A stretch of 64,000 bases of DNA from Branchiostoma floridae. Taxonomy: Eukaryota > Chordata > Leptocardii > Amphioxiformes > Branchiostomatidae. The stretch's first letter is position 1. The number at the start of each line of letters is the position of its first letter. This document shows positions 10,408 to 20,420 of this stretch, one piece after another. The notes under the pieces were generated by a model. The model was given only the letters and a program-made list of their open reading frames with translations. It was not told where the DNA came from and did no database searches. A program made the translations under genes and the position numbers. The DNA lies in assembly GCF_000003815.2 (NCBI RefSeq), contig NC_049984.1, forward strand, positions 23,571,002 to 23,635,001. The letters run 5' to 3'.

Positions 10408-10495
10408 AGACAGACACACAGACAGACACACAGACACACGGACACACAGAAAAACGGCCCCGGAAATATAAACTTCTTGCGGAAGGTACTTAAAA
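10270..10495 (+). repeat. Retroposon tail with GACA/CA microsatellite
   Basis: ACACCTACCAAATATTCATCC leads (as ACACCTACCAAATATTCATC) into TCTCCACTTATGCTTTACAG, then (GACA)n, (CA)n and GACACACA at 10345-10448. It ends with a small hairpin-like AACTTCTTGCGGAAGGT. A similar end, ACCTTCTTAGCGAAGGTAA, closes the related copy at 11345-11475 without the microsatellite. The 3' hairpin followed by AA is a recurring signature of this tail family. Confidence 0.65.
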
Positions 10496-10905
10496 CGAAT
10501 AGTTGCCGTGAACTTGGACAACTACCATCGCTAGGATGACCACTGATTCTTCCTGATCCCTTTTTGCTCAACCCCCGCCTTCTATAGCCATAACAAATGA
10601 ATTCATCGGCGTGATCCAATACAGCCATGAGATTGAACTGACGTTTTGGGACATAAAAACTGAGCAAGACGTCAAGCCGTCCCAAAATTAGGGCCAGGCT
10701 AAGCCATGCAGTTTAGAGTCACCTGCGTCCAACGGAATATATCATAGCAGTCATTGATTTTTTTAACCCCGTAAGTACCCTCAGTGTGACCGGAATGGAT
10801 GATGTATTGGACGATTGCAGTCACCCCTCTAGTACAAGGGTCGTTTGGGACAGATTATGGGAGGGAATGCCACCATTAGGTGGTCTGAAAAGCAGTGTTT
10901 TTCAC
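10496..10905. other. Unassigned DNA
   Basis: No gene or repeat recognised. The minus-strand 123-codon ORF gets its length from the adjacent CA run. Confidence 0.4.
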
Positions 10906-10917
10906 ACGCTTGTCCCA

Positions 10918-10985
10918 TGAAGTGGGTAGAGCGTTCACTCCCGTCAGGGCACTGATCACGAGTTCCAAACTTATTATCATGGATA
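10918..10985 (+). mobile_element. tRNA-like SINE head (family C), fragment
   Basis: AGTGGGTAGAGCGTTCACTC (A-box-like) followed after about 30 bases by GATCACGAGTTCCAAAC (B-box-like). The same head in better shape is on the minus strand at 14285-14372. No tRNA-like closing acceptor stem is seen, so it is not called a tRNA gene. Confidence 0.55.
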
Positions 10986-11047
10986 AACGAAACTTTACCT
11001 AACCAGCACCAAAATTGATTGGGACTTACCTCAACTTTTCATCCGAG

Positions 11048-11165
11048 TCCGTCAGCCTTGTTCACGGAATGGACTCGTGTACTGTAGCTTCCGGACGTGA
11101 CGTCAGAGACACGTGACTGGAGCAGAGGGTCGTAAATGCCAGATAACCTGTGTCGCCCCCGTCTC
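11048..11165. repeat. CRE-containing repeat (family P), copy 1
   Basis: GTCAGCCTTGTTCACGGAAT, CTTCCGGACGTGACGTCAGA and a distal TCGTAAATGCCAGATAACCT are shared with 56127-56315. There the distal block also occurs in inverse orientation. TGACGTCA is a consensus CREB/ATF site. The family is palindrome-rich and looks like a short DNA element, but its termini are not defined. Confidence 0.6.
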
Positions 11166-11344
11166 TGTTCAACGATGAGTTCCAAACTTATAAATAAAGG
11201 TTCAAACAAACTACTCAGCATTCTTATAACACAACAAGATTGTGTCCAGATGGACCTGTTCCTCTAACTTGGGATGAAATTTGCTTTGTGCGACAGAAAA
11301 GGTTAAGTACTGACTGTAAAAAAATCTTAACTTCATAACACAGA
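11166..11344. other. Short unassigned spacer
   Basis: No recognised feature between the CRE repeat and the retroposon tail. Confidence 0.4.
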
Positions 11345-11475
11345 ATGTATCTAAGTTTGCAAATGACAAATCTAACAATAATTAAGATCCATCCGTGGCT
11401 TCTCCAGTTCTGTTGTGCACTGACACAAACAAACGGCACCGAAATCATAACCTTCTTAGCGAAGGTAAATATTAT
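11345..11475 (+). repeat. Retroposon tail fragment without microsatellite
   Basis: Contains GACACAAACAAACGGCACCG followed by ATAACCTTCTTAGCGAAGGT, the terminal hairpin of the tail family seen at 10450-10495 and, as ACCTCC...GGAGGT, at 18828-18855. Confidence 0.55.
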
Positions 11476-11889
11476 AAACCATTTACTATTCAAGGGAACC
11501 AATTGCAATGCTGTGGTATTAAAGCCTGGGACGGGATTTTGCCACGCTCTGTCATCAAAACTTAAAGGAGTCTGAAAATGTTATCGATCTTGAGAAGGTT
11601 ATCGCGAAGACTCGACATTTCTCACGCTGTGTCTCTTTTATTATTCAAGTCTGGAGGGTGAAATGCTATCGTCGTTTTATTGTAGAACTGTTTCCCGCAA
11701 ACCATGTATTTTTCACGCCTGTGAAATGGGATAATGCGATATGGGACTCACCATTTTCATGCAGACACTTTGTCAGGCAAGGGCACGTCGAAGGTTAGTT
11801 CAACCCAGTGTTTGACGGAAATTATGTATGAAATATACATAACGTTACGTGACTAAGTTTTGAAGTTTGAAAAATGAACTTAGAGAGCT
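11476..11889. other. Unassigned DNA
   Basis: No gene, tandem repeat or element end found in this stretch. Confidence 0.4.
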
Positions 11890-11910
11890 AGGGATGTCCC
11901 TGTAGCTTAA

Positions 11911-12977
11911 AGCCCCGGTCACAAAGCGCGTACGATTCCTTGCGATGGGCTATTCCGCATATCGTACGATGAGCGCAGTACATCGCAAGAAAATCGTAAG
12001 CATCGCAAGCCATCGCAACGCATCGGATGGTGTTCAAAATTTTTCCAGCGTCGCACGATTTTTCACTTGTGTCTCTTCTGTATAGCCGTCTGACCGCTTT
12101 TGTGCTTCTTTAACCAACAAAATGTGGACATAGCTGTTTAATACCTTCCTATAATATCTTTAACTGTAAAAATAAATTTAAAAAGACCATGGCAACAAGA
12201 GTATTACAAGCAAAAGTTCAAATCAAGCGTGAGTACTGGTATGGTTATCTCGGTCTGCTTGCCGGCTCTACGTGTCAGGCTCTTTCGAAGATCGTCATGA
12301 TCATGATATGCTATCAACAAAAAGATGCCATCATACAAAAATCAAATGATAAGAATTATATCATATATATTTCCGACTCATAGAGCCTGCCTTTATGTTC
12401 GAGTTGTCCCCATGGTTATTACGATTATGGTAAACTGACCCAAGACCGCCGAGAGCTGAGATTTGATCTAATTATAAACTCACGTGCATGAAGCGATCAA
12501 ACAATTTGTCTGCATCACCTGTGCGGGGCGCGCTGTTCTCTGGTTGCGACTGTGGTAGTTGCGACTGATATATTTCCCCTTTTCGTCAATATCGACAATA
12601 TCAGGGAAAACTGAAACCATCACAACATGCTAAAAAATCATAAATCTATAACCTCATCAGTAGACAAAAATTGCCGTAATGAACTCTGCTATGGGGGCAA
12701 ATAAAATCTTACGACGATAGCGAAATTTTGAACATGTTCAAAATCCATTTCAGCTCTATTTCTCGCCATACGACGCTCCCCGATTTACTATGATCCACTG
12801 CGATTGACGCAGGCACGCTCTTATGACCTCATCGTACGATCCACTACGCGCTTTGTGACCACGGCTTTATATACTTAAACCATTGCTTCCGATTTTCTTC
12901 CGACTTACGTCGCACTGCGATTATCCTGCGCATCGGAAGGAATCGCAAGGAATCGTACGCGCTTTGTGACCGGGGCT
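11911..12977. mobile_element. Harbinger-like non-autonomous DNA transposon, 1067 bp
   Basis: The terminal inverted repeats are 36 bp and identical at both ends, beginning AGCCCCGGTCACAAAGCGCG. A 3-bp duplication TAA flanks it (11908-11910 and 12978-12980), the TWA type used by PIF/Harbinger transposases. The interior has only a 64-codon ORF (12189-12383) with no transposase motif. A second, diverged copy of the right end (TACGCGCTTTGTGACCACGG, 12846-12865) lies about 110 bp inside the true end, so the right terminus is duplicated. The perfect repeats imply a young insertion. Confidence 0.88.
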
Positions 12978-13006
12978 TAAGGTAGTATATAATGGTGGCT
13001 AAGGAG

Positions 13007-13032
13007 TTTTTTTTTTTTTTGGGGGGGGGGGG
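13007..13032. repeat. Adjacent T and G homopolymer runs
   Basis: About 14 T followed by 12 G inside the second interruption of SINE-A copy 2. Such runs often carry assembly length errors. Confidence 0.9.
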
Positions 13033-13280
13033 TCTTTTTAAATAACCATCTTAGATAATGTATGGACCTTGATTTAGTAGCAGCCTCAAAGTTAAGCTCC
13101 TGGTTCCTATCAGCTGTTAACTGCATGGTAAACCCCGGTTCAAGTCCTGGTTGGGACTGCAACCATCTTTCGGCGGGGACGTAAAATGGGGCCACATGTT
13201 CGAGCACGTTAAAGGAGAAGGGCTAGCACCTAGTTCTTGTAAAAAAAATGTGAAAGGTCAAAGTTGCCCGTACATCTGTA

Positions 13281-13500
13281 ACAGATGCTTATACCCCTGT
13301 CACATTTGGTGAAAATCGATCGGACGACGATTCTGCGGCGGTCGCCCGAGGGTTGCTTATAATGATAACTTTATTGCACAGCAATTGTACAAGGTACAAA
13401 GTATGGCTTGCGCAACCCTCTGTCGACCTTAAATATGGCCGATTCTTCCATCGATACGCCCGAAGATCGTGGGTAATGGGTATTAGGGGTGGCGCCCATC
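13281..13500. repeat. Inverted-repeat element remnant with inserted LINE tail
   Basis: GGTCGCCCGAGGGTTGC (13337) faces GCAACCCTCTGTCGACC (13411). Between the two arms lies a minus-strand LINE tail (13355-13408: ATAATGATAACTTTATTGCA...) like that at 5263. The outer sequence CCCCTGTCACATTTGG resembles a DNA-transposon end, but I could not match a second terminus. Confidence 0.5.
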
Positions 13501-14071
13501 TCCATTTCTGTTCTTCTTCTTGTTCTTGTTCAGTTACTGGATAACACCCCTAGTTTGTGTTGGGGCAAACCATCCAGCCCTTGGGCCACACATTAGTGCA
13601 AGCCACTACAGCAGGGGGCTTGTCCATTGGTAGTGATGAAACTCCCATACTCTTCCTCATCAATGCTGAGTACTAATCAGAAAAGGCAGTGTATGTACCA
13701 TTTTTAAAGTCTTTTAAAGCTTTTCCAGGGAACGCTTCGTGTCCTCGTCTCGTCCGATAGGGGATTCTTGTCTAGCGCTCGGCATTTTCCCTTGCCGTGG
13801 GGTGCGGAGTGTCCCCAAACCGGTAGAAAGCAGACCCGGCAGGTCTTGGGCTTGGTAACGTAGATACCAGACGCAGGTCGTAGGGATAAACAATACAACA
13901 AACGATTGGAAATGGAGGAGAGAGTAGTTGGGACGTCTGGACGTATGAAGAACCGAAGAGAGAATAAGGGGAGCCAGTGGGAGGTTACCGCCCACGTGGG
14001 ACACGAGCGAGACTAGTGGGAGGAGCTAGTAACAGGTGCCCGGCAGTAATTAACGAAAATGACCGCTGTGG
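13501..14071. other. Unassigned DNA before the gap
   Basis: ORFs of 65-96 codons overlap in several frames with no family signature. No repeat copy elsewhere in the window was recognised. Confidence 0.35.
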
Positions 14072-14080
14072 GACATTTCC

Positions 14081-14273
14081 TAATCTCCANNNNNNNNNNN
14101 NNNNNNNNNNNNNNNNNNNNNNNNNNNNNNNNNNNNNNNNNNNNNNNNNNNNNNNNNNNNNNNNNNNNNNNNNNNNNNNNNNNNNNNNNCAAATTTTACC
14201 CCTCTTCCATCTAAACTCCTTCGCCAACTTATGTTACTGTTTTATGCCACCGGAGGAATCTGCTTGGAGATTA
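14081..14273. mobile_element. Mutator-like MITE (family M), copy 2, containing the scaffold gap
   Basis: The left end TAATCTCCA (14081-14089) runs straight into the N run. The right end ...GAATCTGCTTGGAGATTA closes at 14273. A perfect 9-bp duplication GACATTTCC flanks it (14072-14080 and 14274-14282). The missing left arm must be the inverse of the right arm. The visible right arm contains CTAAACTCCTTCGCCAACTT, as in the copy at 33537. Confidence 0.85.
14090..14189. other. Assembly gap, exactly 100 N
   Basis: One hundred N, the usual placeholder for a gap of unknown size. Any ORF reading through it is meaningless. Confidence 0.99.
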
Positions 14274-14284
14274 GACATTTCCCA

Positions 14285-14372
14285 CCAAGTCTTTGGTTTG
14301 ACTCGGCCGGGGATTGAACTCATGACCTACCGAGTGCATGGCGAACACTCTACCCACTCGGCCATTGCACTC
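14285..14372 (-). mobile_element. tRNA-like SINE head (family C), minus strand
   Basis: On the minus strand: GCAATGGCCGAGTGGGTAGA (A-box-like) and TCATGAGTTCAATCCCCGG (B-box-like), spaced as in a tRNA. The fragments at 10918 and 34648 share this pattern. The fold is tRNA-like, but it sits in repetitive sequence with no clean acceptor stem, so SINE is preferred over tRNA gene. Confidence 0.6.
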
Positions 14373-14645
14373 AAAATATATAGCCTGCTACAAACAGCAA
14401 GCTTAAGGAAACCTGACTACCTATTTGCCACTAGGCTATACAAGGATTTGAACGAGCTCTTACCGGACCACGGGTGAAGTGAAGCCTGTTTAAAACTGAT
14501 CAACACTTTCATCGACATGAAATGCCATTTACTGATTCACGGAAAGTCGAAAAGCCGTGCAGAAATCGTCTTCTTGGCATCTTTCTCAAAACTATTACAA
14601 CTTCCTCTTACGTGCTTCCGCTCTTTAAGCCCCCTTCACACGAGA
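14373..14645. other. Unassigned DNA
   Basis: No recognised feature up to the start of the inverted repeat. Confidence 0.4.
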
Positions 14646-15020
14646 AAATTATTTTCTATTCCTGGCAATTCCTGGCAATTCGTAGTTTGTTCCAGAAATT
14701 CTCACTGCATTCCAGCTATTTGTGCCCGTTCTTTCGGCTGGCCCGAAAGTTTTTGACATATTAAAAACTGTCGAGGTGCGTTTGAAGTGGAGAAATATCG
14801 AATGGCATTCAAAGTGGATTCTAAGTGGATTCTAACTATTCTAACTGCAGTCTGACCGCATTCTGCGGCATTCCAACATTATTCTAAACATTCTTATTCA
14901 ACGGAGAACCGAAACACGGCAAGCCACTTCAAACCATGTCAGAATGTGGCCAAATGAATATCTGGAATGCCGTGAGAATGTCTAGAATACACTACGAATT
15001 CACAGGAATAGTAGAGACTT
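14646..15020. mobile_element. Foldback element with about 80-bp arms
   Basis: The left arm (TCTATTCCTGGCAATTCGTA, AATTCTCACTGCATTCCAG; 14653-14735) is the imperfect inverse of the right arm (CTGGAATGCCGTGAGAATGT, TACGAATTCACAGGAATAG; 14940-15012). The spacer is rich in ATTCTAA words. There is no ORF of note, and target duplications were not resolved. Confidence 0.65.
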
Positions 15021-15165
15021 TTCATTCTGACTGTTCCCTGTTCATTGTGCTTGTCGAAAAGAGCAAGGGGAATTGCCCCTGTACAATACATTTGTAAATA
15101 CTGTATTGCATATCGTGTGTCCTCTGTCACTACCAGTGGAAGACTAGCTCTTCAGTGAGCTAAAC
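15021..15165. repeat. Interspersed repeat R, copy 1
   Basis: Shares TTCATTGTGCTTG, CGAAAAGAGC, TGTAAATACTGTA and GAAGA(C/T)(T/A)AGCTCTT with 35940-36090. About 140 bp of unknown origin. Confidence 0.65.
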
Positions 15166-15535
15166 TGGATCGAGAGGCCACAGCAAGTAAATTTTATGGA
15201 TGACAACCTATGCAGGATGAAAAAATAATGAGATAGCGCGAAAAAAACAAGATGGGTAAAAAAAAACAAGATGGCTAAATTTTTATTTAGACATCATAAA
15301 CGTCGTAACAAGATTTGAAGTGACAAAACGTGGCATCAACTAACAAGGCATTCGTTCCTGTATTAAAGAAGTGGACTAGTGTAGTAAAAGTGATACTAGT
15401 GTGGTACACTGGTATATCACTTGCCAAGTTATATATATTCATGGCTTCCATTTTGGTTGCACTTTTACAACTATTCAACAAGTTTCACTACTGCAACTAT
15501 AGTCATGGCTACCTCCCTAGTGTCACTTCTTCAAG
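15166..15535. other. Unassigned DNA with a dyad-rich patch
   Basis: GTAAAAGTGATACTAGTGTG faces GGTATATCAC near 15385-15420. A-rich runs with AACAAGATGG repeated are at 15247-15275. ORFs here have no family signature. Confidence 0.35.
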
Positions 15536-15640
15536 CATGATTATTAGGCTACAACACAACACGTTTGCCCATTTTGGTCTATCTGACCATCCCCGAAAAG
15601 GAAAAAAAAAAAATTTTCTGAATTTTTCTGAAATCAGGCA
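15536..15640. repeat. Direct repeat S, copy 1
   Basis: ATTAGGCTACAACACAACA, GTTTGCC, ATTTTGGTCTATCT and ACCATCCCCGAA are shared in order with 17268-17390. The two copies are 1.7 kb apart in the same orientation. Confidence 0.75.
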
Positions 15641-16048
15641 AAATGAATGAGCGCGCTGATGTTATACATAGAATTTATTTGCAGTGGCCCAACCTTTCTC
15701 TTCACGTCATCGAACGACCGCTGGACGCACGAGACAGGACGTTGCACTCAATTTTGTAAAGTTTCCAAGAAAACGGCTTTCCGCTTCCGCGAATTCCTGG
15801 AAAGCCTTTTATGTCAATGAAGGCGTCGAACTTTGTGGCACTTAGGACCTTGCCCAAGGTAAAGAACACACGCGAAACAAGATCAGCATTAACCTTGACT
15901 TTGTCTTTGTCTTTCATCTAAGATCTTGGGCTATCTAAAGTATGAATGCACCCAAGGAGGTTGAACAGAGCCCTCCTTGATGCACCTAATATCGATAATA
16001 AGAATATATTATATAATAATTGTTCAGTCCAGTCGTTACGTCACTTAT
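15641..16048. other. Unassigned DNA
   Basis: A minus-strand 71-codon ORF (15702-15917) begins MKDKDKVKVNADLVSRVFFT and has no recognised domain. It could be chance or a small exon, but I see no splice context that decides. Confidence 0.35.
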
Positions 16049-16291
16049 ACCACCTTTCCACTAGGACGGCGCTCTCGCCACGCTCCCTCTCTGCGATCTA
16101 AAATTTGACATATCGCTCAACGAATTGTATGAAAAAGAAACGAATCTTTTACACTTTGTGTGTTTTGGTGTCTTCTCAGTCACACTTATGCGTTTTGTGT
16201 GATATACCCAGTGTGAAAGCTAAGGCTACACATGTCCTATTTAGGTCGCGGTGAGAGCACAGCGCGATCGCCGTCTAGTGGAAAGGGGGTC
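16049..16291. mobile_element. MITE related to family G
   Basis: The ends are inverted: ACCACCTTTCCACTAGGACG at 16049 against CGTCTAGTGGAAAGGGGGT at 16272-16290. The middle (TTTGTGTGTTTTGGTGTCTTC) matches the middle of family G (28008, 30044, 32883). The termini differ, so it is a relative rather than a copy. Target duplication unresolved. Confidence 0.7.
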
Positions 16292-17099
16292 TAACTAAAG
16301 GTAGTGGATGCTACGTCTGATCTTTATGTCTATCCTCTTCCTTGTCAAAACCATCTTTACATGCATCTTTCACAGCCACGAAGATAGAGAAATAAGTGTG
16401 TGAGAGAAATAACGACCAGCAGCGTCGGTTTATTCGGGACGTTTTTTATGGGGCTTTCTATATTTTGTCCGTCCGCTAGCTCGCCAAAGACTCCAAATAG
16501 GTTTGCATCGCATGGGGTAAGTGTAGGTTGAGGTTTTACTTGGTGGATAAAAAGAAATCCTGACAAGGTAGAAAACCGATAAAAGAGCACCAAAAGACGT
16601 CCAAACCGAAGCCTAAACTCTGCTCGGATATCGAGAATGCTTGATATGTGCTAGGGTCAAATAGACAAACATTAAGATGTGAATAATTATAAAGTTCTTA
16701 TGCCTTCAATGTCGACATAGTTCGGAGGGGAATTCAACATACAACTTTAAACTCACTTCACTTATCGAAATTGCCCAACTATAAGTTACACGAAGTAACT
16801 TTAGGTTGTATTTTCCCTCCTTGACTGTTCTTATACAATGCGATAGAGGAGATATACAACTCGAAGTACCATACAAAGAAACGGTCATGAAATTGACTTC
16901 ATGTAGTTTTCTCATGTAATATTGAGTACTTTTGAAGGTCTCATTTCTATTGTTGTTACAGATAGTGTCGATGTCTGCACCAAATCAATGTGTCCGGTGA
17001 ACAGATTCCGATGCCCAATTTTACTACGGTATGTACTTAAGCAGCATTTAGTAGAAGTAGATTTAGAATAGATAGTATTTCCCGTTCATGAATATCATG
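16292..17099. other. Unassigned DNA
   Basis: GGTAGTGGATGCTAC (16299-16313) followed by GTCTGATC resembles a stem II plus cleavage region of the hammerhead-like relics at 38142, but the GAAA core is missing. Two minus-strand ORFs (78 and 69 codons) are unrecognised. Confidence 0.35.
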
Positions 17100-17175
17100 T
17101 TCCTTCTTTTGTGAGTATACAATTATGTATATCACGCTGTTTGCAATAAAGATTATTATTATTTATTGTTATTAA
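17100..17175 (+). mobile_element. LINE 3'-tail fragment
   Basis: CGCTGTTTGCAATAAAGATT followed by ATTATTATTTATTG, a typical 3' end with a short ATT repeat. Nothing coding is left. Confidence 0.5.
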
Positions 17176-17267
17176 TCCTTTATTACTTGGATTCTATATT
17201 TCAGTACACTAGCTTCGATGATAATGATGGTGAAAATAATGATAATATTGAGTAATATTGGATAGAA

Positions 17268-17390
17268 TAAGTATGGTTATTAGGCTACAACACAACATGT
17301 TTGCCTATTTTGGTCTATCTAACCATCCCCGAAGACGAACATTTTCTAAAATTAGGCGAAAATTAATAAAAGTTACTTGCTGTGGCCTAC
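17268..17390. repeat. Direct repeat S, copy 2
   Basis: Partner of 15536-15640. The shared words continue into TTTTCTAAAATTAGGC, comparable to TTTTCTGAAATCAGGC in copy 1. Confidence 0.75.
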
Positions 17391-18594
17391 TACGGTATCA
17401 ATTTCTGCTACACCGACTGGGTGAAATTGTAATCCCGAAGAGAGCATTTCTCTCTTCCCTGCTTCGCGGAAACCCGCGACCTTTTTATCCCATGGATTGA
17501 GAAAATTCCCTCTGGTGCGTTCGTGTTTCACCGCGAGTTTGGGTAATTGTAATGGAACCCACGCCTCTTCACCGCACGAGGTTAATACCTCACCGTTCCC
17601 GACTCTTATGTCTTAAGGCCCGCAATCTACAATACGGCCGTCACACTGAAACCGAGTTAGCAGGAATCAAGCAGAACCAGTCGGAATGAAGTATTTGCAA
17701 AATTCGTGCCAAAATTGCTAATTTCGGTTTTAACAATACATTTTCACGTTTATTTGCTACATTATTGCTAGTTTCTTGAATAGATAAAATCTTATGTTAT
17801 CTAGAATATCTTTAAGAATTTGATATGCAGAGATTATGTTAATGTGATGACGTCATCAGCCAAAATCCACGATGGCGGACCATATGACCAGATCAAGAAT
17901 AACTAGCTTATGATCCCTTATAATTTGTAACTACTGTCTTACTGTCTATACTATACTTACTGTCTATACTGTCATTGCTGTACAAATGTTGAGCTTTAAA
18001 ATACTGTATCGAATAAAAGCTCGATAAAAGCTTGGGGTTAAATTTATAGTTTACAGTGTGCGTCTTATATTTGACATAAAAGACCTCGCTTCTTTGCGTG
18101 CGTGTAGTGTGCTTTCTATTTGCCATTAAACACAACGGAAACCATTTATACTTTGCATCGGGCATATTTTGAGTCCATACTCTTCTCAGCGACCACCTGT
18201 CCAAATCGACCGCTTTTTTCCGGTCCCCCGCGTGGTCGTCTTGGGCAGGTTTTACTATACCTGTCAATGGTAGCAAAACCTGTATAATTTTTCTCGGGAC
18301 TAAGCCGCCGGAGCATGATTAAACCAGCGGTCCAAGACCTTTAAGATCAGCCCCACAAGGGTCGCAAGATATTACGCTTCTTAAACCCAGTCAAGGTCCA
18401 CTGAATTATGTGGGTCGTCAGGCGTCAGAGAGATTATCTACACGCACCCTTAATGCCAAATCTTCAAATACAGAAATGTAAACTGAAAACAAAAAAGTTC
18501 GTAAAATTGATTTTGGTCGATCGCTTCCCCATAGATTCTTTATTAAATGATTTGTACCGTATATAATTGAAAATGAAAGCTTGTTTACAATTGT
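17391..18594. other. Unassigned DNA
   Basis: The longest minus-strand ORF (122 codons, 17908-18276) ends in low-complexity serine/isoleucine repeats from a TACTGTCTATACT duplication and has no domain. ATGACGTCATC at 17848 is a palindromic CRE-like site. CCTGTCCAAATCGACCGC facing a tract near GGTCGTCTTGGGCAGGT (about 18196-18252) may be an element end. Confidence 0.35.
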
Positions 18595-18771
18595 ATCCCC
18601 TCTGCCATCAAAACATCAAGACCATAGCACGTCCAGGTCAAAAGATACAAAAAAGTGAATTTCTGCTGCAGTACCAAGGTCACACTCTAGGGAACCCAAA
18701 ATTGACCTTGACCTTTGTCTTGTGAACATCCTTCCACATACTAAATATCATACAATCCACACAAACACACT

Positions 18772-18823
<52 letters not shown>

Positions 18824-18862
18824 AAAAACAATACCTCCATTTTTCATGGAGGTAATAAGACC
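18595..18862 (+). repeat. Retroposon tail family T with (CA)n, copy 2
   Basis: ATCAAGACCATAGCACGTCC, then ACCTTGACCTTTGTCTT, then (CA)n at about 18769-18822, ending in the hairpin ACCTCCATTTTTCATGGAGGT (given here as arms ACCTCCAT and ATGGAGGT, 18832-18852). The order of parts matches 21225-21533. Confidence 0.75.
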
Positions 18863-19299
18863 TTTCTTAACGCTATTGACATTATCATCAAAGGCCTTAC
18901 CCTTTATAAAAACACGTTGCAAGGCAAGCCAACTTTTGCTAACCTTTTAAGGAACTGATCAGAAATGACTAGTTCCCCACATGAATTGGTATACCGGGCT
19001 TATAGACGTTTGAAACGAACCGTAACCATCTTTAACAAGCTGCCGACCCTCACCTTATTGGAGGTACTGTAAAAGAGGAAAAGTTCGCGGTGATTTAATT
19101 CTGCGGCGCGGGAGAACATTGGACTGCTCATGGTGGTTTTAAATTACTGTTAAATGATGGAGGTAACGCCAAGGTCACATTTCCAAACCGAGGCCCAGCC
19201 GGTCAGCTTTCGGGAACGAAAAGTATGATATAAAAGACACCAATCTACTCAAGACAAGACAATTCTCATTGGCATTATTTGCGTATTTATACGTAACAC
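18863..19299. other. Unassigned DNA
   Basis: No gene or recognised repeat. Confidence 0.4.
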
Positions 19300-19483
19300 T
19301 AGGTCACTTTTATCCGCGGGGTAACCTATGTCCGTTGTATTTATAAAGAAGATATCAAGTCGATAGACTGTGGTTTTAAACAGCAATATTTGAAAATGCT
19401 GAAATCTGAAAATAGACTTGGTATCCCTAGATACTCTGTAAATACAATGGATATAGGTTACCCCGGCGGATAAAACTGAACTA
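19300..19483. mobile_element. MITE family F, copy 2
   Basis: GGTCACTTTTATCCGCGGGG with ACCTATGTCCGTTGTATTTA at the left faces TAAATACAATGGATATAGGT (complement) at the right. Inside, ATATCAAGTCGATAGACTG and GACTTGGTATCCC match copies 1 and 3. Confidence 0.8.
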
Positions 19484-19969
19484 CCGTTATAAATTTTCTA
19501 TTTTTCGTTTCCACAAATTTTAACAGCCCGAACGGGCCTCGATTTGGAAATGCACTTACGCCTTAGCGGACAAAAGCCGGGACAACAACGTTTTCATATT
19601 AGGTTACAGCAAAAACCACGAACACAAAACCACCGCAAAGATTTCCCCTTTTACAGTACAAAGCTCCGTCTTAGAGCTAGACAACTACTTAGGATCATAC
19701 CATCACAGCATACATTCTAAGTAGACCGAGACATCCGTCAGTTGAAATGTCGCTTTCAAATGACTAATGACTAAAAGGTCCTCGGGCTTCGCAGTAAGCC
19801 GTTTGAGCCTATTACGTGTTTCTTTCTGACCTATCACATACCTGCACCTGGGTTAGGAACTGTGGTCATGTCACAACTGGCTACGTGAAGACTTCACGGC
19901 TTATTGTGGGTTTCTATGCATTAGCAATGGTACATCCTCTCTGTACTGATGATGTCCTCCAACAGTCAT
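19484..19969. other. Unassigned DNA
   Basis: No recognised gene or element. Confidence 0.4.
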
Positions 19970-20420
19970 CATGACCTCAATGGAGGTAGCGTTTTGAGTG
20001 GTGTACCGAAAGTGGGAAAAGAAACGAAAATGAACGGGAAGGAGCGAAAAGGAACGAAAAGGAACGAAATGAGTGAAAAGGAACGAAAAGGAATGAAAAT
20101 GAACGAAAAGGATGCACTTTCGGTACTTTCCTTTACGTTTCTATTCGTTCCTTTTCCTTCCTTTTCGTTCCTTATCGCACTTTCGGTAGACCCGTTTTGA
20201 GTGTGTCTCTGTGTATGTGTATGTGCAGTAGGTTTGTGTGTACATGTATGTCTGTGTGTTGTGATTCCAGTAATTTGTATTAAGCAATAGATGGATTGTA
20301 ATGATATTTGGTATGTTGGAAGGTCTTTAGGAAAACAAATGTTAACATCGATTGTGGGCCTACCTCAATACTGCAGCAGAGCTTTCGATTTTTGTAACTT
20401 TTGTCCTGAGTATGCTATAG
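19970..20420 (-). repeat. Retroposon tail family T, minus strand, split by a foldback element
   Basis: Read on the minus strand it is the same tail as 18595-18862. On the plus strand it shows AATGGAGGTAGCGTTTTGAG (the terminal hairpin side), TG-rich sequence (20203-20260), GTAATGATATTTGGTATGTT and TACTGCAGCAGAGCTTTCG. The segment 20001-20192 is inserted near its terminus. Confidence 0.7.
20001..20192. mobile_element. Purine/pyrimidine foldback element with 11-bp direct repeats
   Basis: Inverted ends GTGTACCGAAAGTG (20001) and CACTTTCGGTAGACC (20178-20192) enclose a nearly all-purine half built from GGAACGAAAA-like units (20010-20108) and its pyrimidine complement (20124-20172). Both sides carry the 11-bp direct repeat CGTTTTGAGTG (19990-20000 and 20193-20203), which I read as the target duplication. 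The 83-codon ORF across it reads charged low complexity and is not a gene. Confidence 0.75.

Larger units (their letters stand above)
11890..13262 (+). mobile_element. SINE-A copy 2, interrupted by a Harbinger-like MITE
   Basis: The SINE starts GGGATGTCCCTGTAGCTTAA (11891-11910), breaks, and resumes at 12978 with TAAGGTAG. A second, smaller interruption (about 12985-13075) carries T and G homopolymers. The SINE then continues with GTAGCAGCCTC, the B-box-like CGGTTCAAGTCC (13138), CTTTCGGCGGGGACGTAAAA and GAGAAGGGCTAGCACC. Removing 11911-12980 restores ...GTAGCTTAAGGTAG, so the insertion hit the A-box region. Confidence 0.85.

Noticed and set aside
10183-10685. 118- and 123-codon ORFs
   Set aside because: Length comes from the GACA/CA microsatellite being stop-free in several frames.
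14285-14372. Possible tRNA gene on the minus strand
   Set aside because: The acceptor stem does not close, and similar heads occur at 10918 and 34648, so it is treated as a SINE head.
13977-14477. 166-codon ORF, the longest in the window
   Set aside because: One hundred bases of it are N, and the rest covers a MITE and a SINE.
16295-16325. Further hammerhead relic
   Set aside because: A stem II-like hairpin and GTCTG are present, but both catalytic cores are missing.
19949-20200. Lys/Glu-rich ORF
   Set aside because: Translation of the purine-rich foldback element.
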